Positions 7,725 to 16,872 are shown, counted from the stretch's first letter. The stretch is 33,659 nt of DNA from Maritimibacter sp. (GCA_002701395.1 NZVC01000020.1:1-33659); one strand, 5' to 3'. Translations and numbers: made by a program. Notes: generated by a model from the letters alone, not told the origin.

Positions 7725-10334
7725 ATGACCGAGACGACGAAGCTTTCTGACTCCGCCCTCGACCGTCTGCGCTGGCCGCTGACCCTGACCCGCACGGGCA
7801 TGGTCGCCGAGCGTGCTTTGCGGTCGTTCTGGCCTTTGTGGACGGTCCTGCTTCTGGCGCTGGCCGCGCTGATGCTGGGTGTGCACGAAAGCCTGCCGCT
7901 GGAAGTCACCTGGGGCTTGTTCGTCGTGGGCGCGGCCGGTCTGATCGCCACGCTTTGGTACGGCATCCGCCGGTTCCACTGGCCCTCGCGGGCCGAGGCG
8001 CTGGACCGGCTGGACCGCACGCTTCCGGGGCGCCCGATCTCGGCTCTTGCCGACACGCAGGCCATCGGTTCCACCGACGCCGCCAGTCAGGCCGTGTGGA
8101 AGGCACACGTCGCCCGCATGGCAGAACGCGCGGCGTCTGCCCGCGCTGTCGAACCCAATCTTCGCATCGCCGACCGCGACCCCTATGCGCTGCGCTTCGT
8201 CGCCGCGCTGGCCTTTGCCGTGGCGCTTTTGTTCGGGTCGTTCCTGTCGGTGGCCACCGTGTCCGAGGCCGTGCCCGGCGGAACCAACACCGTCGCGCAG
8301 GGCCCCAGCTGGGAAGGCTGGGTCGAACCGCCCGCCTATACCGGCAAGCCGTCGCTGTACCTGAACGACATTCGCGCCGGCAGCTTCGAGGTGCCGGAAG
8401 CCAGCCGCGTGACGATCCGCCTGTACGGCGACGTCGGTGACCTGACCGTGACCGAAACCGTGTCGGGCCGCACCGCCGAGATCCCTGCTGCCAGCGACGC
8501 GTCGCACAGCTTCGAGGTCACGCAGGCCGGTCGCATCGCCATCGAAGGCGCGAACGGCACCGCGTGGGACATCAGCGTCACCGCAGACACCGCCCCCGAG
8601 GTCACGATCCTTGGCGAGCCCGAGCGTGGGCTGTCGGGTGAGATGCGCCAGACCTTCTCGGTCAGCGATGACTATGGCGTCGTGTCCGGTCGGGCCGAGA
8701 TCACGCTGGACCTTGCGTCCATCGACCGCCGCTATGGGCTGGCGCCCGATCCCGAACCGCGCGAGCCGATCACGCTTGACCTGCCGATGACGATTTCCGG
8801 CGACCGCGCCGAGTTCGAGGAGGTGCTGATCGAGAACCTCTCGCAGCATCCGTGGGCGACGCTGCCGGTCACGATGGTGTTCTACGCCACCGACGATCTT
8901 GGGCAGGAGGGGCGGTCCGAACCGGCGCAGGTGGTTCTGCCGGGCCGCCGTTTCTTCGACCCGCTTGCGAACGCCATCATCGAGATGCGCCGCGACATGC
9001 TGTGGAACCGTGACGAGAACGGGCGCCGCGTCGCGCAGGTTTTGCGGGCCGTCAGTTATCAGCCGGACGACGTGTTCGATTCCGAGACCAACTATCTGAA
9101 GCTGCGCGACCTTCAGCGCGAGCTAGAGCTGTTCAACCGCTACGGCATGACCGAGGATCAGCGCGACCAGATCGCGCAGCTGCTGTGGGATCTTGCGGTT
9201 CTGATCGAGGACGGCAGCCTGTCCGACGCGCTGGAACGCCTGCGCGAGGCGCGCGAGCGTCTGGAAGAGGCGATGCGCAACGGCGCCACCGACGAAGAGA
9301 TCGCCGAACTGATGCGCGAGTTGCGCGAAGCCACGCAAGAGTACATGCGCCAACTGGCCGAGCAGCAGCGCCAGAATGGCGAGAACCAGGACGGCCAAGA
9401 GCAGGCGCAGGGCGAGCGGCAGGAGATCACCGGCGACCAGATCGAGGCGCTGATGGAACGCCTTCAGCAGCTTATGGAAGAAGGCCGGATGGACGAGGCG
9501 ATGGAGCTCATGGAGCGCCTGTCGCAGATGCTGGAGAACCTCGAAGTCACCGAAGGCGAGGGCCAAGGCTCGCCGGGTCAGGAAGCGATGGAAGGGCTGG
9601 GCGAGATGCTGCGGGACCAGCAGGATCTAAGCGACGAGACCTTCGGCGACCTTCAGGACCAGTTCGGCCAGAACCAGAATGGCCAGCAGGGCGAACGCGG
9701 TCAGGACGGCCAGCAGGGCAACGACGGGCAGCAGCAGGGCGACGGTCAGGGTCAGGGCCAAGGACAGGGGCAGGGTCAAAGCGGCCCGCCTAACGGATCT
9801 GACGGGTCGGGCCAAGGGCAAGGGCAGGGCGAGCTTGACGGCGACGCGCTTGCCGAACGCCAGCGTGCCCTGCGCGAGGAACTGGATCGCCAGCGCGGCA
9901 ACATGCCCGGCGCCGGCACCCCCGAAGGCGATGCCGCGGGCGAGGCTTTGGACCGCGCGGGCCGCGCGATGGACGAGGCCGAGGAGGCGTTGCGCAACGA
10001 CGACCTTGCGGGCGCGCTGGACAACCAGTCCGACGCCATCGAGGCGCTGCGCGAAGGCATGCGCAACCTTGGTGAGATGATGGCCCAGGAGCAGAACAAC
10101 CAAGGCCAGCAGGGCGAGGCGCAGGGGCAGGCCGACAACAGCCAGTCCCGTGATCCGCTGGGCCGCGAACCCGGTGGCAACGGCCAGATCGGCACCGAAG
10201 AGGAAATGCTTCAGGGCGACGACATTTATGGCCGCGCGCGCGAGTTGCTAGAGGAACTGCGCCGCCGGTCCGCCGAACAGTCGCGCCCCGAAGAAGAACT
10301 GGACTACCTGCGGCGTCTGCTGGACCGCTTCTGA
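7725..10334 (+). CDS. TIGR02302 (DUF4175) family membrane protein
   Basis: The 869-residue protein has a short cytoplasmic start, a membrane hairpin at about residues 34-55 and 63-82, and a third span at about 153-178. A large, probably periplasmic part follows, beta-rich at first (about 190-410). The C-terminal half is mostly helical and charged, with coiled-coil character at about 480-620. Residues about 640-705 form an extreme Gln/Gly tract (repeated GQ dipeptides), and helical segments follow. This matches the alphaproteobacterial TIGR02302 family of unknown function, usually next to lysA. The tract's DNA is a GGNCAG-type near-repeat that may be prone to slippage. A role in the cell envelope is inferred only from topology. 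Confidence 0.88.
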   Translation: MTETTKLSDSALDRLRWPLTLTRTGMVAERALRSFWPLWTVLLLALAALMLGVHESLPLEVTWGLFVVGAAGLIATLWYGIRRFHWPSRAEALDRLDRTLPGRPISALADTQAIGSTDAASQAVWKAHVARMAERAASARAVEPNLRIADRDPYALRFVAALAFAVALLFGSFLSVATVSEAVPGGTNTVAQGPSWEGWVEPPAYTGKPSLYLNDIRAGSFEVPEASRVTIRLYGDVGDLTVTETVSGRTAEIPAASDASHSFEVTQAGRIAIEGANGTAWDISVTADTAPEVTILGEPERGLSGEMRQTFSVSDDYGVVSGRAEITLDLASIDRRYGLAPDPEPREPITLDLPMTISGDRAEFEEVLIENLSQHPWATLPVTMVFYATDDLGQEGRSEPAQVVLPGRRFFDPLANAIIEMRRDMLWNRDENGRRVAQVLRAVSYQPDDVFDSETNYLKLRDLQRELELFNRYGMTEDQRDQIAQLLWDLAVLIEDGSLSDALERLREARERLEEAMRNGATDEEIAELMRELREATQEYMRQLAEQQRQNGENQDGQEQAQGERQEITGDQIEALMERLQQLMEEGRMDEAMELMERLSQMLENLEVTEGEGQGSPGQEAMEGLGEMLRDQQDLSDETFGDLQDQFGQNQNGQQGERGQDGQQGNDGQQQGDGQGQGQGQGQGQSGPPNGSDGSGQGQGQGELDGDALAERQRALREELDRQRGNMPGAGTPEGDAAGEALDRAGRAMDEAEEALRNDDLAGALDNQSDAIEALREGMRNLGEMMAQEQNNQGQQGEAQGQADNSQSRDPLGREPGGNGQIGTEEEMLQGDDIYGRARELLEELRRRSAEQSRPEEELDYLRRLLDRF

Positions 10335-10477
10335 TCGACGATCTCGGTCGTCGGTCAGGTTCCCCGATCTTTGGGTTTCACATTGTCGGGACTTTCAACC
10401 CGCTTTCGGCGCCTGCCAGGCAGGGGCGTGGGTCATCTAATGCGATGCCCACAATGCAACGGCAGCGGTTCGCGGTA

Positions 10478-11524
10478 TCAGCCGCCGATCAGGCCGTTGA
10501 TTTTGGCAATCAGGCTTTCGATGCCGCCGTTCACCGCCAGCCGAAGCTGGTTCACCGCGTCGACATAGGCGCGCAGCGACGGTTCCGCCGCCGGAACCGC
10601 GTCAACGATGTTGGGTGCCAAGGCATAGACCGCGACCAGGATCGCGACGATGATCACCACGATCAGGAAGCCCGACTTGAAGCTCATGCCCGTTTCGGCC
10701 TGCGGTGGCGGTGCCATGTCCGGGATCGCGCCGCTGTCGTCGCGCTCGTCCTGTCCGCGCAGGGTCGAGTTAATTTCGTCCACGTCGGGAAGCAGGCCGC
10801 TGCGGTTGCTGGCAGAGTCGTCGGGCGCGTCGGCACCGTGCCCGCGCATCCGTGCCACCCGGCCACGGGCGGCAGGCGACCTGTCCTCGGGGGTGTCATC
10901 CTCGTCCAGCCCAAGATCGGGCTGCGAGTACAGATCGTCGCTGGACTCGGCGCGCCGTGCCGCGGCTTCGCGTTCAGCCTCTTCGCGCAGGATGTCGGCG
11001 ATGCCGGGCTCTAGCTCGCGCCGGTGATGCGGCGCGGCCCCGGCCGGATCGGTCCGCGGATCGACCTCTGCGTCATCCTCGTCCTCGTCGTAGTCTTCGT
11101 CATCGGAATCGTCGGGGTAGGGGTCGCCGTCCGGGTCCTCGTCGTCTTCGATGTCCGCAGGCGCTGCGTCCTCGTCCTCGTCTTCCGGGGCGTCCCACGC
11201 CGGAGCGATGCCGGACGTGGCTTCGTCCTCGTAGTCTTCCTCGTAATCGTCATCATAGGTGGCGCGGGCCCGCGTCGGGTCGTTGCCCGCGTCGGTTTCA
11301 GGGAAGTCGACGGAAACATCTTCTGGTTCGTCCCGGTCGACAGCCGCGACGTCCGCCGCGAAGGCCGACGCAAGCGTGTCTTCGTCCTCGTGCGGGTCCT
11401 CACCTTCGGGGTGCTGGAACCAGCCGTGACCACAGTTCGAACACTGGACGTCCCGTCCCGCAGGCGGGACCAATCCCGCGTCAACTTCGTATGTCGCGCC
11501 GCAGTTCGGGCAAATCAGCCGCAT
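10478..11524 (-). CDS. Acidic zinc-ribbon membrane protein (MJ0042-type finger)
   Basis: The 348-residue protein opens with a zinc ribbon, CPNCGATYEVD then CSNCGHGW, with two Cys-x2-Cys knuckles inside the first 35 residues. Residues about 40-220 are very rich in Asp and Glu and probably disordered. One membrane span, FLIVVIIVAILVAVYALA, lies at about 285-302, with a short tail after it. The zinc ribbon should therefore be cytoplasmic and anchored at the membrane. The gene is divergent from ftsE across 167 bp. I recall this pairing from related genomes, so a role tied to division or envelope regulation is possible. No catalytic motif was seen and the function is unknown. Confidence 0.85.
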   Translation of the reverse strand: MRLICPNCGATYEVDAGLVPPAGRDVQCSNCGHGWFQHPEGEDPHEDEDTLASAFAADVAAVDRDEPEDVSVDFPETDAGNDPTRARATYDDDYEEDYEDEATSGIAPAWDAPEDEDEDAAPADIEDDEDPDGDPYPDDSDDEDYDEDEDDAEVDPRTDPAGAAPHHRRELEPGIADILREEAEREAAARRAESSDDLYSQPDLGLDEDDTPEDRSPAARGRVARMRGHGADAPDDSASNRSGLLPDVDEINSTLRGQDERDDSGAIPDMAPPPQAETGMSFKSGFLIVVIIVAILVAVYALAPNIVDAVPAAEPSLRAYVDAVNQLRLAVNGGIESLIAKINGLIGG

Positions 11525-11614
11525 AACGTCCCTTTCGGATCGCCCCAGAGGTACCTCACGATCCCTTCCGCTTTTCCACAGGGTGTACCAGTCCCTTGGG
11601 GCAATTCAAAGCTT

Positions 11615-11643
11615 TTGCGCCGGGCGTGATTGCAACCTATGGC
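11615..11643 (+). promoter_or_regulatory. Candidate sigma70-type promoter for ftsE operon
   Basis: TTGCGC (11615-11620) and TATGGC (11638-11643) are separated by exactly 17 bp, about 50 bp before the ftsE start. Both boxes are imperfect. This is a read-by-eye proposal. Confidence 0.35.
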
Positions 11644-11691
11644 CAATTTCGGCAAAAGAGCCGCAGTCTTAACACAGATTGAGGTGCCTGC

Positions 11692-12369
11692 GTGATCGAG
11701 CTCGAAGACGTGTCCTACAGTTACGGGGGCGGCGAGCTTCTATCCGGGATCAGTCTGACCTTGCAGCCGGGATCGTTTCACTTCCTCACGGGGCCGTCCG
11801 GCGCCGGCAAGACGACGTTTCTCAAGCTTTGTTACGGCGATCTTCTGCCAACGGCAGGCCGCGTTTCGGCCTTCGGTCAGGATGTGCGCAATCTTGGTCG
11901 CGACGACATCGCCCGGCTGAGGCGGCGGGTCGGCGTGGTTCATCAGGATTGCGAGTTTCTCGATCACTTGTCGGTTGAAGAGAACGTCGCGCTGCCGCTG
12001 ACCGTGTCCGGCCGGGACTCGGCCACCGGAGAGGCGAACCTGACCGACCTGTTGTCATGGGTCGGCCTGTCGGCGCAGGCGGGATCGTTGCCGCCGGAAC
12101 TGTCTGGCGGCGAACGGCAGCGCGCGGCGCTGGCCCGCGCGGTCATCATGGCGCCCGAGATCATCATCGCCGACGAACCCACCGGGAACATCGACTGGGA
12201 AATGTCGCTTCGGCTGCTGACCCTGCTGGTCGAGTTGAACCGGATGGGCAAGACCATCGTGATCGCGACGCACGACCTGAACCTGATCCGGTCGGCCAAG
12301 GCACAGGTGCAGGCGCGGGTGCTGCGAATTCGCGACCGGCAGCTTCAACTTGCAGGGGCAGACCTATGA
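11692..12369 (+). CDS. ftsE: Cell division ATP-binding protein FtsE
   Basis: This 225-residue ABC ATPase has Walker A GPSGAGKTT at 34-42, the signature LSGGERQ at 137-143, Walker B IIIADEPTG at 157-165 and a switch His in THD. With FtsX it forms a membrane complex that couples ATP use to septal peptidoglycan hydrolase activation. The start is GTG at 11692, giving MIELEDVSYSYG, with a weak GAGG site upstream. The stop overlaps the ftsX start (ATGA), which indicates translational coupling. It opens an operon with ftsX, an acyltransferase and a PPOX flavoprotein. Confidence 0.95.
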   Translation: MIELEDVSYSYGGGELLSGISLTLQPGSFHFLTGPSGAGKTTFLKLCYGDLLPTAGRVSAFGQDVRNLGRDDIARLRRRVGVVHQDCEFLDHLSVEENVALPLTVSGRDSATGEANLTDLLSWVGLSAQAGSLPPELSGGERQRAALARAVIMAPEIIIADEPTGNIDWEMSLRLLTLLVELNRMGKTIVIATHDLNLIRSAKAQVQARVLRIRDRQLQLAGADL

Positions 12370-13268
12370 GCGTGATCGGCGATATCGTCAGCGCCGCGCG
12401 CGGCGACGGGCAGGCCGACCGCGTGGTGCCGCCCACTGGCCATACTGCGTGGCTGACGCTGTTCACCTCTGGGGCGATGGCCTTCCTTGCGGTGTTCGCG
12501 CTGGCCTTGTCACTGGCGACGGGGCGGTTGGCGACAAGTTGGGGCAACGAACTGGCCCGCACCGCGACCGTCCGGATCTCTGCCCCGGCGGGGCAAGAGG
12601 ACGCGCAAGTCCGCGCCGCGGTGCAGGTGTTGGAGACGACCCCCGGTATCGCCGAGGTGCGCATTCTGACGGACGAGGAACAGCGCGGCTTGCTTGAACC
12701 GTGGTTCGGCCCCGACCTGCCGATCGACGCGCTTCCCGTGCCGCGCCTGATCGAGGTGATCGAAGACGGCGACGGCTATGACCCTGAGGGCCTGCGCCTG
12801 CGGCTGACCGCCGAGGCGCCCGGCGCGGTGCTGGACGACCACACCCGGTGGCGGCGTCCGCTGGTCACGGCGGCCAGCCGGCTGCGAACGCTTGGCCTGT
12901 TGTCGATCCTGCTGATCGGCGCTGCGACGGCGGCGATGATCACGCTGGCCGCGAACGCTGCGCTTGCGGCGAACGCGCAGGTGATCCGCGTTCTGCGGTT
13001 GGTCGGCGCGCGCGACGTCTATATCGCCCGCGCCTTCGTGCGGCGCTTTACCCTGCGCGCAGTGACCGGCGCGGCGGCCGGGACGGCGGCGGGCATGGTG
13101 GCCGTCGCCCTGCTTCCGTCCGCGTCTGTCGAGGGCGGGTTTCTGACCGGGCTTGGGTTTCAGGGCTGGCACTGGCTGTGGCCGCTGGTCATTCCGCTTC
13201 TGGCGGCAGCAGTCGCCTTCGCCGCCACCCGGGCGGCGGCTTTCCGGACCTTGCGGGAGTTGATGTGA
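12366..13268 (+). CDS. ftsX: Cell division protein FtsX (permease-like)
   Basis: The 300-residue protein has the FtsX topology. Span 1 is at about 29-52, a periplasmic domain of roughly 120 residues contains the TPGIAEVRILTDEEQ stretch, and three more spans lie at about 175-198, 222-245 and 267-287. It is the membrane partner of FtsE. The ATG at 12366 overlaps the ftsE stop by 4 nt. The longer open frame that runs upstream through ftsE in another phase is an artefact. The stop TGA overlaps the next ATG (TGATG). Sequence conservation in FtsX is low, so the call leans on topology and on its place behind ftsE. Confidence 0.92.
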   Translation: MSVIGDIVSAARGDGQADRVVPPTGHTAWLTLFTSGAMAFLAVFALALSLATGRLATSWGNELARTATVRISAPAGQEDAQVRAAVQVLETTPGIAEVRILTDEEQRGLLEPWFGPDLPIDALPVPRLIEVIEDGDGYDPEGLRLRLTAEAPGAVLDDHTRWRRPLVTAASRLRTLGLLSILLIGAATAAMITLAANAALAANAQVIRVLRLVGARDVYIARAFVRRFTLRAVTGAAAGTAAGMVAVALLPSASVEGGFLTGLGFQGWHWLWPLVIPLLAAAVAFAATRAAAFRTLRELM

Positions 13269-13993
13269 TGCAATGGATCCGCTCGCTGATCTTCGTGATC
13301 CAGATGTACCTTGCGATGGCCGTTCTTGCGGCGTGGTTCATCATCCCGGCCATCCGGTCGCCCAAGGGGGCCTATGACGGGATCCACACCTACTGCCGTT
13401 ATGTGCGGTGGTCGGCCCGATGGATCGTGGGGCTTCGGACCGAGATCCGGGGAACCGTGCCCACCGACGAGGTTCTGATCGCGTCGAAGCACCAGTCGTT
13501 CCTCGACATCATCATGCTTTGCTCGGTCCTGCCGCGCCCGAAGTTCATCATGAAGAAGTCCCTGAAATGGGCGCCGATCCTTGGCTGGTTCGCCCTGCGG
13601 ATCGGCTGCGTCCCGGTCGACCGCGGTAAGCGCGGCGCCGCAGTCGCGCGCATGATGGAGGATGTCAAGAAAGGCGCGGCGCTGCCGGGGCAGTTGATCA
13701 TCTATCCGCAGGGCACCCGCGTCGCGCCCGGTGTCTCGATGCAGTACAAGGTCGGCAGCGCCGTGCTGTACGAACAACTCGGTCAGGATTGCGTGCCCGC
13801 CGCCACAAACGTCGGCCTGTTCTGGGCGCGCACCGGGATCTATCGCAAGCCGGGTCTTGCCGTGCTGGAGTTCCTGCCGCGGATCGAGGCCGGGCTGGAC
13901 CGCCCCACTTACATGCACAGGCTGGAGTCCGAGGTCGAAACCGCCTCGAACAGCCTGCTGGCCGAGGCCGGATTTCAGCTGGAGCTAAAATGA
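13268..13993 (+). CDS. 1-acyl-sn-glycerol-3-phosphate acyltransferase family protein (PlsC-like)
   Basis: The 241-residue membrane-bound acyltransferase has an N-terminal membrane segment at about 6-28, the catalytic H-x4-D motif KHQSFLD (His75, Asp80), and a substrate motif YPQGTR (146-151), where EGTR is more usual. Members transfer an acyl group from acyl-ACP or acyl-CoA to lysophosphatidate in the inner leaflet. The start codon shares a base with the ftsX stop, and the gene's stop overlaps the next start (ATGA), so the operon is translationally coupled. The Glu-to-Gln change in motif III leaves the exact acceptor open. Ornithine-lipid or another lyso-lipid acyltransferase is also possible. 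Confidence 0.87.
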   Translation: MQWIRSLIFVIQMYLAMAVLAAWFIIPAIRSPKGAYDGIHTYCRYVRWSARWIVGLRTEIRGTVPTDEVLIASKHQSFLDIIMLCSVLPRPKFIMKKSLKWAPILGWFALRIGCVPVDRGKRGAAVARMMEDVKKGAALPGQLIIYPQGTRVAPGVSMQYKVGSAVLYEQLGQDCVPAATNVGLFWARTGIYRKPGLAVLEFLPRIEAGLDRPTYMHRLESEVETASNSLLAEAGFQLELK

Positions 13994-14598
13994 TGGATTA
14001 CATTCAGGATCTGGCGGCGCTCGAGGCGCTGTATCCAGAGCCGCCAGCGGACCGGTCGTTGAAGAAGGTCGTGCCGCAGCTGACGCCGATGTATCGCAAG
14101 TGGATCATGGCGTCGCGGTTCTGCGTCCTGTCGACCGTGGGCCCCGAAGGCACCGACGCCAGCCCGCGCGGCGACGACGGCCCGGTGGTGGCGGAACTGG
14201 GCGCGCATACCCTCGCGCTGCCCGACTGGAGCGGCAACAACCGGATCGACAGCCTGCGCAACCTTGTCCGCGATCCGCGCCTGTCGCTGATGTTCATGGT
14301 GCCGGGATCGCAGAACGTCGTGCGCGTCAACGGCACCGGCCGCATCACCGCCGATCCGGCGTTGTTGCAAAGCTTCGAACGCAAAGGCCGGCTTCCGCGG
14401 TCGGCCATCGTGGTCGAGATCGCCGAGATCTATTTCCAGTGCGCCAAGGCGCTGATCCGGTCGGGGCTTTGGTCGCGTGGCGATGAAAGCAAGACGGTGC
14501 CGACCGCCGGCGATTTCGTGAAAGAGGTCGACGCAGGCTTCGATGGCGAAGCCTACGACCGCACCTATCCCGAATACGCCAAGCCCCGTCTCTGGTAG
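13990..14598 (+). CDS. PPOX-class FMN-dependent flavoprotein (MSMEG_1061-type), paralogue 1
   Basis: The 202-residue protein has the pyridoxamine-5'-phosphate-oxidase-like split-barrel pattern of a group often named after MSMEG_1061. Recognisable pieces are FCVLSTVGPEGTDASPRGD (44-62), LPDWSGNNRIDSLRNLVRDPR, a VRVNGTGRI strand and CAKALIRSGLW near the C terminus. FMN or F420 binding is expected, but the substrate is unknown. Its ATG overlaps the acyltransferase stop. The next ATG, 3 nt downstream, would be equally good. A second paralogue follows in the same direction. Confidence 0.82.
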   Translation: MMDYIQDLAALEALYPEPPADRSLKKVVPQLTPMYRKWIMASRFCVLSTVGPEGTDASPRGDDGPVVAELGAHTLALPDWSGNNRIDSLRNLVRDPRLSLMFMVPGSQNVVRVNGTGRITADPALLQSFERKGRLPRSAIVVEIAEIYFQCAKALIRSGLWSRGDESKTVPTAGDFVKEVDAGFDGEAYDRTYPEYAKPRLW

Positions 14599-14678
14599 CC
14601 GCTTGCCGTTTCGGAACTGGCCATGCACCGCCGTTCCGTGTCATCGTTCCAAGGATGACCCCACGGAAGGAAGGGCGG

Positions 14679-15320
14679 ATGCCGTCAGTTTTCGGATACG
14701 AGGTGGACGAGGCGATTACGTCGCCGGAACAGTTGCGGCAGCACTACAAGATGCCGTCGCGCTATGTCAGCGACAAGGTCATCGACCATATCGACCCGTT
14801 GGCGGAACGGTTTCTGGCGGCGACATCGCTGGTGTTTCTTTCGACGCGCCGAGCCGACGGGCAGATCAACCTTAGTCCGCGCGGCGACCCTGCGGGGTTC
14901 CTGCACGTCCTGTCGCCCCGCCTGCTGGCGCTGCCCGACCGCATGGGGAACAACCGGACCGACGCCTTCGAGGACATCCTGCGCGACCCGCAAGTCGGGC
15001 TGATCTGCGTCATCCCCGGCCATCGCGACACCCTGCGCATCTCTGGCGAGGCGCGGCTGGTGCGGGACGCGTCGCTGTGCGAGACGCTCTCGGTGCAGGG
15101 CAAACCGGCGCAGTCTGCCTTGCTGATCAAGGTCAACCGCGTGCTGTGCCACTGCCCCAAGGCGTTCGTGCGCGGCGGGGTCTGGGACGCCGACGGCTGG
15201 CCCGCGCGCGAGACGATCCCGACACTGGCAGAGATGATGGTGGCCCATGGCGCCCTGTCCGACTCGGTGGCGGAGATGGACGCGATCGTGAAGCGCGACG
15301 GGGAGACACGGCTGTACTGA
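14679..15320 (+). CDS. PPOX-class FMN-dependent flavoprotein, paralogue 2
   Basis: The 213-residue protein is clearly related to the gene before it. Shared landmarks in the same order are INLSPRGD, LPDRMGNNRTDAFEDILRDPQ, RISGEARL and CPKAFVRGGVW. I chose the ATG at 14679 because GGAAGGAAGGG lies just upstream. The ATG at 14655 would put eight poorly conserved residues in front. It is probably an oxidoreductase binding FMN in the cytoplasm, with unknown substrate. It lies 80 bp after paralogue 1 and faces the rimK fusion gene tail to tail with a gap of only 17 bp. Confidence 0.8.
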   Translation: MPSVFGYEVDEAITSPEQLRQHYKMPSRYVSDKVIDHIDPLAERFLAATSLVFLSTRRADGQINLSPRGDPAGFLHVLSPRLLALPDRMGNNRTDAFEDILRDPQVGLICVIPGHRDTLRISGEARLVRDASLCETLSVQGKPAQSALLIKVNRVLCHCPKAFVRGGVWDADGWPARETIPTLAEMMVAHGALSDSVAEMDAIVKRDGETRLY

Positions 15321-15337
15321 CCCCTTGGGTCGACGGA

Positions 15338-16723
15338 TCAGCGCGCCCGCGCCGCGGCCCGCACGGTGCGGGTTCCCAGCTTTTTCTCGATATGCTCGAT
15401 CACGCGCGTCGCGATCTCTTGCCCAGTGACCTTTTCGATGCCTTCAAGTCCGGGCGACGAGTTCACCTCCAGCACCTTCGGGCCGTTGTCGCTGCGCAGC
15501 AGATCGACGCCCGCGAAGTCCAGCCGCATCGCCTTGGCGGCCCGAAGCGCGGTTTCCCGTTCCTGCCGGGTGATCTTGACTGCGGTCGCGGTGCCGCCCT
15601 GATGCAGGTTCGACCGGAAGTCGCCCGGCGTCCCCTGCCGCCGCATCGACGCGACGACCTTGCCGCCCAGCACGACGCAGCGAATGTCCTCGCCCGAGGC
15701 TTCCTTGACGAAATGCTGTACAAGGAAATCGGCCCGCAGCCCGCGAAAGGCGGAAATCACGCTGTCGGCGGCCTTGCGCGTTTCGGCCAGAACCACGCCC
15801 TTGCCCTGCGTGCTTTCCAGCAGCTTCAGGATCACTGGCGCGTCGCCGACAAGGTTGATCAGGTTCTTGGAATCCTTCGGGCTGCGGGCGAATGCGGTGT
15901 CGGGCATCCCGATCCGGTGGCGCGCCAGCACCTGATGCGCGTGCAGCTTGTCGCGCGAGACCGAGATCCCCTCGGACCCGGTCAGACAGAACGTGCCCAT
16001 GCCCTCGAATTGGCGGACCACGGCGGTGCCGTAGTTGGTGATCGACGCGCCGATGCGGGGGATGATCGCGTCGTAATGCGGCAGCTTGCGGCCGTCATAA
16101 TGAACCTCGCCGCCGACACCCTGAATGTGCATGTAGCAGCGCGAGGTATCGATAACCTCCATCGTGTGGCCGCGTGCCTCGGCGGCGGCGACCAGCCGCT
16201 TGCTGGAATAGTTGTCCGGCTCGCGCGTCAGGATCGCCATGCGCAGCACTCGCTTGGTCCATTTCGAGCGCGGGATCGCACGGTATTCGTCAAAGTTCAG
16301 TTCGGGCTGCTGGAAACTTGCGGACGGGGCCACCTGCACGTCGTCCTGCAGCGCCGAGCGGCCCAGCAGCATCCGGTAGGCCATGCCGCTGCGGTCGGTC
16401 AGCGAAATCTCGATCGGCCAGCTGCGACCGCCGATGGCGATGTCGGTTTCGATGACATACCGATACTCGGTCTCGCCGTTCGAAGAGGTCACCTCGCGCT
16501 GGTCCTTCAGCGGGGCAGAGCACATGATCTCCAGCTTCGGGTCGTCGGGGTTCGGATGGATGCCGAAGCGGACCATCGGCTTGTCGGCGGGGCCGAAGGG
16601 TTCGATCGCGAAGGCATGAAGCGCCGACGTCCGCGCGCCGGTGTCGACCTTCGCCTTCACCGCCGGCAGCCCAAGCTCGGGCAACGCAAGCCATTCTTCC
16701 CAGCCCAAGGTAAACCCTGTCAT
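15338..16723 (-). CDS. rimK: Fused RimB-like zinc protease and RimK-family alpha-L-glutamate ligase
   Basis: The 461-residue protein has two parts. Residues 1-150 look like the RimB/ATP-dependent zinc protease family, with a retropepsin-like [13 protein letters not shown] at 24-36 and a [11 protein letters not shown] loop. Residues 158-450 are a RimK-type ATP-grasp ligase: [46 protein letters not shown] at 298-310, FRSNLHQGG and [13 protein letters not shown]. RimK adds glutamates to ribosomal protein S6 or other targets. Stand-alone RimB trims such tails in Pseudomonas. I chose the ATG at 16723 (GAGGAC upstream) over the in-frame ATG at 16762. The neighbours give no further clue to the target. 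Confidence 0.87.
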   Translation of the reverse strand: MTGFTLGWEEWLALPELGLPAVKAKVDTGARTSALHAFAIEPFGPADKPMVRFGIHPNPDDPKLEIMCSAPLKDQREVTSSNGETEYRYVIETDIAIGGRSWPIEISLTDRSGMAYRMLLGRSALQDDVQVAPSASFQQPELNFDEYRAIPRSKWTKRVLRMAILTREPDNYSSKRLVAAAEARGHTMEVIDTSRCYMHIQGVGGEVHYDGRKLPHYDAIIPRIGASITNYGTAVVRQFEGMGTFCLTGSEGISVSRDKLHAHQVLARHRIGMPDTAFARSPKDSKNLINLVGDAPVILKLLESTQGKGVVLAETRKAADSVISAFRGLRADFLVQHFVKEASGEDIRCVVLGGKVVASMRRQGTPGDFRSNLHQGGTATAVKITRQERETALRAAKAMRLDFAGVDLLRSDNGPKVLEVNSSPGLEGIEKVTGQEIATRVIEHIEKKLGTRTVRAAARAR

Positions 16724-16872
16724 GTCACGTCCTCGCGAATAGATTGTCTTTGCGCGCCACAACGCGGTGGCACGGATTCAACACGCCCGAAGGCGGCCCT
16801 GTTGCCAGAGACATGTAGCGCGCGCCATGACGATTTCATGAAATCCGGCGCCGCAGGCACGAAAGACGCCTG

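Noticed and set aside
6333..8849. 838-codon minus-strand open frame opposite lysA and the TIGR02302 gene
   Set aside because: lysA has all catalytic motifs on the plus strand. The antisense product has no family resemblance or ribosome site.
9690..9840. Possible CRISPR or satellite array in the GGNCAG repeats
   Set aside because: The repeats are in frame, short and uneven, and encode the Gln/Gly tract. There are no spacers and no cas genes.
10336..10353. Terminator between the TIGR02302 gene and the zinc-ribbon gene (CGACGA/TCGTCG)
   Set aside because: The stem is only 6 bp with no T-run in either direction, so it is too weak to call.
12057..12365. N-terminal extension of FtsX within ftsE
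   Set aside because: It is an out-of-phase reading of ftsE. The ATGA overlap at 12366 gives the normal FtsX N terminus.
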